DNA from: Lolium rigidum
Lineage: Eukaryota; Streptophyta; Magnoliopsida; Poales; Poaceae
Direction: 5' to 3'
NCBI RefSeq assembly: GCF_022539505.1
Contig: NW_025900920.1
Span: 1 to 64,000, forward strand
DNA: 64,000 nucleotides
Shown: one piece after another, positions 23,501 through 32,265 of the stretch
Layout: each line of letters opens with the position of its first letter
How positions within the stretch are numbered: position 1 is the first letter of the stretch
Translations under genes and position numbers: made by a program
The notes under the pieces: generated by a model
The model's input: the letters and a program-made list of their open reading frames with translations, nothing else
Databases searched by the model: none
Told to the model about the DNA's origin: nothing

Positions 23501-24418
23501 AAATGGTGTCACGCGGCAAGATGACGGGACGGGATCTTTCTTGCTGAGTGAAGAGATTTTTCGGACAAGTTTTTCTAAGTCCTTGACCGATAGATCTGTC
23601 GACATGCGATCCGCATCTTTGTCGCCAGCATATGTCCAGAGGGGGTTTTTGCGAGCCTGTAGAGGCTGCACCCTTATCCTAAGGAAATACGCTATAATCT
23701 GGATACCCGATAGCTCTTGGCCACGAGTATTTTGGAGCTCGCGGATGCGCGTCATCAGCGCCTCTGTCGCCGACTTTTCTTCTTCGCTAGCCTCTGCATC
23801 CCAGGAGCGGCGGCGAAAGATTTTTTCGTTGCCGTTGAAAGGGGGAATGTTGTGTTCTAGCGAGTCGGCGCATTCCTCGTGGACATACAACCATTTTTTG
23901 CGCCACCCTTGAACTGAGTCAGGGAATTTGACGTCAAAATACTCGACATCAGGGCGGATGCAGATGACAACACCGCCTATGTTATAGGCGACGTTGGGGG
24001 AGCCATTACGGCGGAGGAGGAAGATGCGCTTCCATAGAGCCCAGTTAGGTTGGACTCCAAGGAAAGATTCGCAAAGAGTGATGAAAATAGAGATGTGGAG
24101 GATGGAGTTGGGAGTAAGATGGTGAAGTTGCAGCCCATACACAAAAAGCAACCCACGCAGAAAATCGTGGATGGGTGCAGAGAGGCCACGGATAAGATGG
24201 TCAACAAAACTAACCCGATACTCAATGTGAGGCGTCGGGTAGCTCTCCTCGCTAGGGAAGCGCAGCGCGTCCTTATTCTTGCTTAGTCCAAGCTTCTTCA
24301 GCAGGTTGATGTCCTGCGCGGAGATCTTGGATCTCTCCCACTCCGTACTTCCTAGATCTGGCGCCGCCATCTTTGCTTCGGGGATGTTGTGCCTTGAAAG
24401 TCTTGGCCGCGGCGGCAT
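20530..24418 (-). pseudogene. antisense multi-exon accessory gene of gypsy element ('putative gypsy type transposon' domain)
   Basis: Read on the minus strand, the start is ATG at 24418 or, in better context, 24370 (MAAPDLGS). Exon 1 (23477-24418) carries a segment like the plant family called 'putative gypsy type transposon' (FVDHLIRGLSAPIHDFLRGL). GT-AG junctions fit exons 23026-23369, 22702-22939, 22549-22621, 22233-22455, 22146 to about 21700, 21185-21527 and 20530-21104. Exon 2 has a nuclear-signal-like PKKRKRG, the middle exons are coiled coil, and the last is a helical domain. Reading phases agree across most junctions. Two in-frame TAGs (23208-23210 and 21378-21380), an A-run frameshift near 22306 and one poor donor near 21700 mark it as broken. 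Function unknown. Confidence 0.65.
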
Positions 24419-24544
24419 CAACAATGGCGTCGAGGAAGTGGAGCAGTGCGTGGGCGCTAGAGCTCTGGTAGTTGCAATGGGGATTGGAGCAGAGAAGGTA
24501 TGAGCAATGGTGCGACGAAGGGGATTAAACGAGGAGGACGAAGG

Positions 24545-24554
24545 CTATTTATAG
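24545..24554 (-). promoter_or_regulatory. TATA box of the antisense accessory gene
   Basis: On the minus strand CTATAAATAG lies about 130 bases upstream of the first ATG, with no competing ATG in good context between. It indicates a promoter separate from the LTR. Confidence 0.6.
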
Positions 24555-24914
24555 TAAGTTTAGTCAAAACGTCGCACCGTTGGATGATCTACGAATGGAC
24601 TTGATGCTGTACACGTGGATCAAGGGGTAAAACGGTATTTTTGCCATGATGGAACTGGACAGGCGCTACAGCGCGCGTGCCAGGAAAAGCGGAGGACGTG
24701 TGTCCCCCACTTGCGTGACGTGTCAACAGGTCGTAGATTTTGGGCCCGCAGGTCAGTGAATGGACAGCTCTCGCGTTTTTCCAATACAGTGATCGTGGCT
24801 ATCATCAACACTGATGTCACTTTACTAATGAAAATTTTGGCTGGATTTTATGAAAAGTGGCGACAACAAGAGATGACTGGTAATCTCGAGAGCCTTTGAC
24901 CAAATACAAGTTTT

Positions 24915-25290
24915 TGTTCAAATGCTCGGGGGCTACTTTATAAAAAAGGGTTTGACAAGTTTGATGGAGATGGTTCGGAAGGGGACATTTCGAAATATAG
25001 CGACAGAGGACAATTGGAGCCTACAGCCAAGTATAAATCCTTGACTGTAGCCTCGGGGGCTACTCCCATCGGGAGCGTTGTTCGCGCACCCGATAAATAT
25101 GAACAGAAGCATGAAACATGGCAATATAGTGGCAAAGATGCTAAAACGGTGAGCCTACAACCAAGTACAAGCACTTGGCTGTAGCCTCGGGGGCTACTCC
25201 CATCGGGAACGCTGTTCGCGTGCCCGATGAAATTTGACAAAGTCCTGGCGAGCATATTCTGAGTTATCAAAATAACTCTTCATATACTCC
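24915..25290 (+). repeat. repeated purine-tract-like blocks before the 3' LTR
   Basis: CTCGGGGGCTACT occurs at about 24922, 25050 and 25184, and again as the true tract at 25838. Two of the blocks continue with TCCCATCGGGA(G/A)CG and a GTTCGCG...CCCGAT segment, spaced about 135 bases apart. They look like duplications of the region next to the 3' LTR. Confidence 0.7.
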
Positions 25291-25830
25291 CATCGGGAAG
25301 ATAAAATAGAAACAATATAAGTCATACGCTGACTCGAACAAATGTGCTACTCTAACAGCCGGAAAAGCACTCGACAATATATTCTCAGAGCGCCTCAGTC
25401 GCGAAAATAATCTCTGAATGCCGCAAAACTATGCGAAGGTAAGACCCCGGGATCCGTCCTGTGCGGCGTGGCACCGCCTCTGACGACGGTTTGCTACTTT
25501 TTCCGTGTCAACAGATACGAAGAAAAATCCTAACGGACGAGTTAGGTACCCGATAAAACATGACTGGAATTCGGCATCTGGTAAGACCTTAAGTGGCACA
25601 TGTCGAATTACGCCAGTATCCCGAGATCATGTCCAGGGATGTGATCTTGAAGTAGGTTTTGGTGGATTGCTACGAGAGCAGTTAACTGGTACCTGATCCG
25701 TCAGATGAACCAGCCCCAATTACCGTTATCCCTGTACAATATACAATTCCTTTATATAAAAATTTGTCGACTTGCAGAAATCATATGCAGATTGTAAAGA
25801 TGGAGATTTTCCCTGATTCTACGATTCAAG

Positions 25831-25848
25831 CAAAATCTCGGGGGCTAC
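25831..25848 (+). promoter_or_regulatory. polypurine tract of the 19.5-kb gypsy element
   Basis: CAAAATCTCGGGGGCTAC abuts the 3' LTR start (TGACATAGGC). Confidence 0.75.
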
Positions 25849-26217
25849 TGACATAGGCATCCCCAGTGGGCCTGCCGAAGAAGGTACCCGGGGTTTACTG
25901 AAGGCCCACGACCCGAAGTTTTACATAGTTTGGAAAGATAGAGTTGTATTAGGAATATCAATTTGTAAATATCGCGGGATGGTACACGAAACCCTCCCGG
26001 ACTCTGTAACTTGTACATCACGAAACACTCGGCTCCGCCTCCTATATAAGGGGGAGTCGAGGGACAAAGAGGGGATCGATTCATTGTTTTACGTAACCGT
26101 AGTTTTCATAGCAGTCGAGTATTTTTCCGGCTGAAACCTTCGAGATCTACTTGCCCTCTACTTCCAACTAAACCCTAGTCTACAACCCGTAGGCATTGAT
26201 AAGTTAATCTCTTATCA
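25849..26217 (+). repeat. 3' LTR of the 19.5-kb gypsy element
   Basis: 369 bp, the same length as the 5' LTR with about 9 differences by eye. TATA at 26043-26050. It is followed by the duplication GCGGG. Confidence 0.92.
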
Positions 26218-26963
26218 GCGGGTGGCACAGCAGCAAGAGGAGGCGGAGCGGCGGCAGCGGGCGGAGGCGGAGGAGGCGGAGCGGGTGGAGTTCCTAGAGG
26301 CACGACGGCGGCGGGAGGAGCATACCCAGTGCCGGTGGGATGTGCACCATCAGAGGGGGTGGGCGGAGCTTGCGCTGCGGCGGTTGCAGCGGTAAGAGAC
26401 GCGGATTCAGGAGGAAGTCTGCGAGCGGCGGCGTTTGGCGGAGCTGCAGCTCCGCCTACAGAGGCAGGAGTTGGATCACCGTCGGCGGCGTGAGGACCTG
26501 GAGCGGCAGCTGCATCAGGAGGCGTGGGCCGTGGATAGAGCTGCCTACTTAACGTTCGTGGCGGAGAGAGCAGAGGATCATCGACGGGGGATCACCGTAG
26601 AGAGCAGGGGAGAGACCACCAGAGAGAGCAGCGGGCGATCATCCACCTCCATAGAGCCAAGTGGCCAGTAGAGGTAGTAGACTAGAGGTGAAGCGGGTTT
26701 CATATGCCATCCGGGTTGAGGAGTGAATAATATTTTCATCGGATTTGCCCGAAAATATTATTCATTCCTCGATCCTGAATGACATTAATATGAAACTTTA
26801 AGCATAATATGTAGTTTAAAAAAAAAATTTATCGGGACCGCCGTTTTGGGGGCGCCGGTGTGGGAACAGCTCCCCCAAATAGAGGATGCAGTGCCGGCGT
26901 CCCCAAACGGAGGTGCCGGCGCCCCTGCCGGCGCCTATTTGGGGGTTACCGGTGAAGATGCTC

Positions 26964-27520
26964 CAAGGTGTGCGTGCGTTCATAGGGTGAGTGTGTACGC
27001 GTACGTGTGAGCGTCTTTGATTGTACTCTGTTTCAAAATAAAAATTCAAGGGGTGTGCCACAATATTTGGTATGGTTAGCTTTGGTGGGATTCCAAACAG
27101 GCCATCCACAATCCCGTCGTCTCCCCCATCTATTCCGTCGGCCACCGCCGGTGACCACAGGCAGAGGAGGGCTACACCGCGGAGCAGGATGGCTCGCCGG
27201 AGGATGCAGCGCTAGGGCCGTGGCCGAGGGTGGCGGGGCACCATGCGCCCGAGCAGATGACGGGGCGGCGCGCGACCACCGTTGACGCGAAGCGGAATTC
27301 GGTGCACCGGCTCTCTGGCGAGGGAAATGGAGGCAAGGACGCAGGGGCCGCCTGCCAGAGCGCGGATGCCGGAGCATGGTCTTGCAAGGCCGTGTCATTC
27401 TGGTGCCGAGCAACAAGCAAAGCATCAACCACGTTTTCTAATTTTAGAAGGGTTTAAGTGTAAAACGTAATTGAACTAACCATCCGATACTTTTTTAGGA
27501 TCGGATGGTATAACATTTTT
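26964..27520. other. unassigned sequence with a GC-rich patch
   Basis: The segment 27100-27440 is GC-rich and could be a captured gene piece or retroposon, but no domain is readable and no paired repeats were found. The flanks are AT-rich. Nothing more can be supported. Confidence 0.35.
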
Positions 27521-28247
27521 CAAGTGCCCTGATCTTCAATTTATGTTCTTTTCGTGTTTTTTCCCCCTAGTACAAGTTGGCGCTCTTGCGTGCATGCTTG
27601 GTTCGTATCCCTCACAGTGCTTTCGGCCGTAGGATCTAGCGTGGAAACTCTACGTCGAGATGGTGGAGCGATATCTTACTCAGAGTTGCGCAGCTCATGT
27701 GATTGTGAAATGCGCTTACACCCAGCACTGTTTCACTTCTCAGCGAGTGGCTATTCTGATATTCCCCGGCAGTGGGAAAAACCAACTGCAATCGTAGGCC
27801 CTCGCACATTCGCCGCCCGAACTCAGCCTCGCAAGTCGCAAGTCGCAAGTCGCATCCCAACTCTCTTGTATGAAGTGAAGATTGGATGATCTTGAAAGGA
27901 GTGATGTCATCATCTTGCGGTTTTGACAAGTGAACGATGAGACACCATGCCTAAAGAGACACGTTTGAAACGTTGATTCACTCTGTGTTTGACTGACCAG
28001 ACGAGTTATCCTGATATCTCTCATTTCTACCTAGTGCGCTCTAGCACCCAGCTCATATCACTCCTTGTTTTACCATCTGAACGCTGCCGCTAACGGGTTC
28101 ACGTTTGTGATTTCCACAAGCAGCTTGACCAAACCCACCTAGCTGCTGAACATGCTAAGAGTTGAAATGGATCATCCTATTTTCCCCCTTCTGGTGTACG
28201 CGAGCGAGAAATGCAGAGACCCTGAGTCCCCAGATCTTTTTTATAGG

Positions 28248-28255
28248 TATATAAA
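28248..28255 (+). promoter_or_regulatory. TATA-like box in unit 1
   Basis: TATATAAAGG follows TTTTTTATAGG. The other units keep only a TTTTATAGG or TTTCATAGG version. It may be a relic of a duplicated gene promoter. No downstream coding region is seen in this unit. Confidence 0.35.
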
Positions 28256-28879
28256 GGATCGTGGGAAGTAGAGTGCGTCATTTCACCCTCGCTATCCACA
28301 GCCCCTCAGTTGACGTGCCGGTTTCTACATATGACCATTTAAAATGATAAGATCACTCATACGGAGTCACTTTCATTTGCGGAGTAGAAGAAAGATAAGC
28401 AAATCGGAATTAAGAAGTAGAAGAAAGGTACAACAACTTTCAGAAGCTGCAGTTGGAAGGAATTAATTTCAGTACATGCTTTGTTTCTTCTATCGAGAAA
28501 AATCTTTGTTCTGCTTGCATGTCAACACATGCCATTTACATGTTTGATTTTTCATTGTTAAAACTTTTTAGGTACAGTGCCCATAATTTTTTCACCGAGC
28601 GCCCTTCCTCTATATCTTCTGAAAACTACACCATATATCACCATTACTATTACTAGCTGCGATACATGTTGCAACAATAAAAAAGTGCAGCAATCCAAAT
28701 CTAGAATCAGCAATAAAAAAACCTCTGAAACTGCTAATATTTTTTTGCTAAAAGCATACCAGGTGTACTTTAAAATGCATCCAATCTAGAATCAGCAATT
28801 TTGCTTTCCTTACAAATTTTAGTGTTATTTCAGATGTAATGTAGATGTTTATTCATTAATTGAAAATGACTACCATCAT

Positions 28880-29328
28880 TTTCCGAAAGATCTAGCAAAT
28901 GCTAGCTTTCGATGAATTAGTAGAGGGAAATTCGTACAACAGTTTGTACAACAGTCCAGAAACAAACAGAAAAAGAAGAAGAAGGAAGAAAAAAACTCGC
29001 AGCAACTCGCAGCCACCCTCATGGCATGGTACCGTCACCCATGTGACGCACAAGCACAACCCTGCCTCATGGGGCCATGGTTGCAACTCTTTGTGAGGCT
29101 GCCGCCTCGGCGCACAATTGTCGTCCAGGGCCGCCGCCCTGGCATCCTCCAACCTCGCCGGCGAAGCCACACCGCACAACAACCAAGACTCCCACAAAGC
29201 ATCAATGACTTCAAACAGTGTCTCAAGAAGATAGCCACCTTAGCGCCCCCACCGCCCACTCCAACGGAGTTTGGGTTTTCACTCAAAGGCACCTTGGCCT
29301 TCGTGGTGTGGGAGGGGCGGGGTTCCAC
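28880..29328 (-). mobile_element. 449-bp retroposon inside unit 1
   Basis: The 12-bp duplication GACTACCATCAT (28868-28879) and GACTACCGTCAT (29329-29340, one mismatch) brackets an insert absent from the other units. Its T-rich left border (TTTTCCGAAAG) suggests a minus-strand A-tailed retroposon. No coding domain is readable. Confidence 0.55.
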
Positions 29329-29829
29329 GACTACCGTCATGAATATGTATCACTACTAAGTTATGACTGGAACCGGGACCGAGCCAGGAAATTTACACTA
29401 GAGGAGCCAATCAAACAGATAAACCAAATAAAATATATTGCCCTGATGTTTTTGAATTTATATTATTTTTACAATTTTCCGTTGCTAATCTTATTTAATA
29501 CCCTAGTACAAGTTGATCTGAGGTTTCTTCCATGATGGCTTGGCTTCTCCATCTCACAATGGATTGTTGTAGGACCTAACTTGGAGGCATTACGTCTAGA
29601 TGTTGGGGTGATATCTTAATCGGAGTTGGGCCGCTTATGACCTTATGTTACTGTGAAATCCCCCCGCACCCAACACTGTTCAATTCTCAGCGAGCGACTG
29701 CCCTCAGCTCTCCACTTTCTGACACTGGGAAAAACAACTGCCACCGTCAGCCCTTGCACCGTTGCGCCCCCCAGACACAACCCTGCAACTGAACTCTCCT
29801 GTATGAACTGAATATTGAGACTACTCACT

Positions 29830-30170
29830 CGCAATGACAGTATTATAAGTAGTATCATGTACTACATGCATGCAAAATGCTGATGTGTCATATCAATTAA
29901 TGATGAAAGAGATGGCAGTGGTATCATAGGTACTAGTAGATACAGTATCATAGCACGTAGAACTAGAAAAATTAATGCTTAATAAATCTTGTACAAACTT
30001 TTGTATTGACATTCTACAAATCATTAAATACATGTACATATGATACTACTACATGATACTATGCATTATGAAGATAATATCGTACAGTAGTATCATATGC
30101 ATTTCTCAAAAAGTTCAGCACGCAGCTCCCGAACACGACGATTGACGCCTTCTCCAAGCTTATCATGTGG
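29830..30170. other. AT-rich unassigned insert
   Basis: Sequence absent from the equivalent place in the other units. It has many copies of GATACT/AGTATC in both directions, suggesting a MITE, but I could not define termini. The last 65 bases are not AT-rich and may belong to the LINE that follows the LTR element. Confidence 0.35.
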
Positions 30171-30698
30171 TGATATGGATATCCAGGCATGGTACACTAG
30201 GACAGCCATAGATACGAGGATTAAGTCTAAGGTTGTACCATTATTATTGTATCGTAGCATTGTTATTAGGAAATAATGTAGCCAGGTCATGCTGTGGGCC
30301 AAATTAGGGTTTTAATAGAGTCTATTTGACTTGGGCCTGTCCAAGTCAAATTAGGGTTAGGCCCATGAGTGGGCGCCCCAACCCAATAGGGGTTGGCCGG
30401 CCGGCCACCCTCCCCCTCATATAAGGAGGTGGGGCGGCTAGGGTTTCAGTAGTCTAGTTTTTTCAAGTCTTGTAGAACCTTGGGTTCCTCCAGTATCACC
30501 ATCCCTGCGGGGTTGGCCCTATGACGGCGTCTCGGACGTTCGTCTAGTTATCCAATAAAGATGTGTGAGTTCTTGAGTCTGTCAAGAGTAATCATATGCG
30601 CTTGAGTATCCTTGAATCTGTCGAGGAAGTTCAAGATCTATCGGTCCTATGGATCAACAAGGTGCATCGTGAAAGATCGGGAAGCCCAGCCCTCATCA
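30171..30698 (+). repeat. 5' LTR of the 2.1-kb element
   Basis: 528 bp, nearly identical to 31738-32265. It contains CTCATATAAGGAGG (~30415), a likely promoter. Confidence 0.88.
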
Positions 30699-30700
30699 TG

Positions 30701-30712
30701 TGGTATCAGATT
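30701..30712 (+). promoter_or_regulatory. primer-binding site (initiator tRNA-Met type)
   Basis: TGGTATCAGATT begins two bases after the LTR end. It matches the common plant site complementary to the 3' end of initiator tRNA-Met. Confidence 0.8.
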
Positions 30713-30999
30713 GCTAGGTTGATCACGGTGCAGATTGGTTTGTTGCTCGGTTGTTTCTGCTCGATTGATGTGGCTACCATTGGGTACGTCGCCGCCATGG
30801 TGTTGGTGAAGATCAAGGAGGAGGAAGTGGGCAGCAGAGTCAAGTTCTCACGACCTTCGTGCATGCGGAGGTGGTGGCTGCAAGGGAGAGGAAGGAGGAG
30901 CGCTACCAGAGTTCTGCCACGACAGGAGTTCGCAAGAAATCTCTGCCGCGGCAGGGAAATTCGCGGGGAAGAAGGACAGATCCGTTCGGCGGCCGGCGC

Positions 31000-31310
31000 G
31001 CCGCCCGGCAGACCGGCTCCACAGCCGGCCGGGCCGGTCCACAGGCCGGTCGACCGGATGCTGTAACCGGCGGATCCGGCCACCAGGCCGGTCGGACCGG
31101 CTGCCAGGCCGGGCACGTCCGGCGCAGACCGGGGCAGGAACGAACGCCGACCGGGCCGGTTACTGTGCCACCCAACGCCGCGGCCGGTTGCCGCCCGGTC
31201 AACTGGGCCCCTGGCCGGCTGGGCCGGCTCCCAGGCCGGTCAGACCGGGCTCTGGGCCGGTTGGGCTGGCGTCCAGGACGGACAGACCGGGCTCACGGCC
31301 GACCAATTCG
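31000..31310 (+). repeat. CCGG-rich degenerate repeat in the LTR element interior
   Basis: Many copies of CAGGCCGGTC..ACCGG and related strings occur at irregular short spacing, giving numerous CCGG and GGCCGG palindromes. It has no coding character beyond an open frame of Arg/Pro/Gly composition. Confidence 0.6.
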
Positions 31311-31737
31311 GCGTGCAGTCCTGCGACACTACCGGCGTCCAGACCTGCAGCGTTGCGATGCTGTTGTTGTTTGTTCGTCGCGGAAGGGAAGGAAGTTTGC
31401 TCTTCAAGAAGGACGACATTGGTGTTCAGAAGGGTGCATACTCGGGTGTATTCGGCTTATTTGGATCTATGGCGTGCAGGAATTTGTTCTGTATGTCTTG
31501 GGTGGTATGCATGTTGCACTTTCAGTTTGTGTTTGGAGGATGCCTGTGTCTCAATCAGGTTGATGGCGTCGAAGACCAAAGGGGCGCCAAGTTCAAGACA
31601 AGCTAGTCGAGAGGGAGGATGAGGTGTGGAAGACTGGCAAGGCTTGAAGATGAAGTTCGGCGATGTTCTTATCTGACTTACCCTTTTTCTAGCAGACCCT
31701 CACGCGTTGGGGACAACGCTTCTTGAAGAAGGGAGAA

Positions 31738-32265
31738 TGATATGGATATCCAGGCATGGTACACTAGGACAGCCATAGATACGAGGATTAAGTCTAAGGT
31801 TGTACCATTATTATTGTATCGTAGCATTGTTATTAGGAAATAATGTAGCCAGGTCATGCTGTGGGCCAAATTAGGGTTTTAATAGAGTCTATTTGACTTG
31901 GGCCTGTCCAAGTCAAATTAGGGTTAGGCCCATGAGTGGGCGCCCCAACCCAATAGGGGTTGGCCGGCCGGCCACCCTCCCCCTCATATAAGGAGGTGGG
32001 GCGGCTAGGGTTTAGATAGTCTAGTTTTTTCAAGTCTTGTAGAACCTTGGGTTCCTCCAGTATCACCATCCTCGCGGGGTTGGCCCTATGACGGCGTCTC
32101 GGACGTTCGTCTAGTTATCCAATAAAGATGTGTGAGTTCTTGAGTCTGTCAAGAGTAATCATATGCGCTTGAGTATCCTTGAATCTGTCGAGGAAGTTCA
32201 AGATCTATCGGTCCTATGGATCAACAAGGTGCATCGTGAAAGATCGGGAAGCCCAGCCCTCATCA
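31738..32265 (+). repeat. 3' LTR of the 2.1-kb element
   Basis: 528 bp, the same length as the 5' LTR. It differs from it at, for example, TTTCAGTAG versus TTTAGATAG. Confidence 0.88.

Larger units (their letters stand above)
6672..26217 (+). mobile_element. Ty3/gypsy LTR retrotransposon with antisense accessory gene
   Basis: Two 369-bp LTRs (TG...CA) are flanked by the perfect 5-bp duplication GCGGG (6667-6671 and 26218-26222). A primer-binding site follows the 5' LTR and a purine tract precedes the 3' LTR. The interior order is gag, protease, reverse transcriptase, RNase H, integrase, which is the Ty3/gypsy order. Between integrase and the 3' LTR lies an opposite-strand, multi-exon accessory gene. 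A second LTR element (13763-20507) is nested inside. I count about 9 differences between the LTRs by eye (~2.4%). Stops and frameshifts in gag and pol show this copy is not autonomous today. Confidence 0.92.
6428..26671 (+). pseudogene. coiled-coil cargo ORF interrupted by gypsy insertion
   Basis: The ORF starts with ATG at 6428 (MRDSWEQAAL) and contains YEAWEEAALATT, shared with the cargo at 136. After an in-frame TAG at 6566 the same frame continues into an Arg/Glu heptad-like stretch. It is cut at 6671 by the LTR retrotransposon and resumes at 26218 as AQQQEEAERRQ. A further stop lies near 26392, followed by more Arg/Leu/Gln helix, a Ser/Thr-rich end and TAG at 26669-26671. The stops show the gene was decaying independently of the insertion. 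Function unknown. It is probably a long coiled coil. Confidence 0.55.
6059..26963 (+). mobile_element. PIF/Harbinger-like element C, split by an LTR retrotransposon
   Basis: The left end GAGCATCTCCACCGGCGCC at 6059 is preceded by TAA. The right end GGTGAAGATGCTC at 26963 is followed by CAA, a one-base decay of the duplication. Without the retrotransposon at 6672-26217 and one copy of its 5-bp duplication, the element is about 1.35 kb. Both ends align with element B (2133-3606) in the same direction. The cargo is a coiled-coil ORF, and there is no transposase. Confidence 0.75.
27568..29498 (+). repeat. host tandem unit 1
   Basis: First full copy of a recurring unit. The ordered landmarks are: CTAGTACAAGTTG (27568); a stretch ending GTTATCCTGATATCTCTCATT (~28000); TAGCTGCTGAA (~28140); CCTGAGTCCCCAGATC with TTTTTTATAGGTA (~28222); CTTGCATGTCAACACATGCC (~28515); CCTCTGAAACTGCTAAT (~28722); and ACCGAGCCAGGAAATTTACAC (~29375). 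The same order recurs in the copies at 29501, 37820, 58746 and 60073. It is non-coding as far as I can read, and a 449-bp retroposon interrupts it. Confidence 0.6.
30171..32265 (+). mobile_element. 2.1-kb non-coding LTR element
   Basis: Two 528-bp LTRs (TGATATGG...CTCATCA) enclose 1.04 kb. A primer site of the initiator-Met type (TGGTATCAGA at 30701) follows the 5' LTR, and the purine tract GAAGAAGGGAGAA precedes the 3' LTR. The LTRs differ at about 5 bases by eye (~0.9%), so the insertion is recent. No gag or pol domain is readable, so it would be mobilised in trans. The flanks (TGTGG on the left, TTTTC on the right) do not form a target duplication. Confidence 0.85.

Noticed and set aside
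24900..25280. CRISPR-like spaced repeats
   Set aside because: Plant DNA. The spaced repeats are polypurine-tract duplications of a retrotransposon, and spacing and sequence do not fit an array.
27820..27860. Triplicated CGCAAGT as a meaningful repeat
   Set aside because: A three-copy microrepeat absent from the other units. Simple replication slippage.
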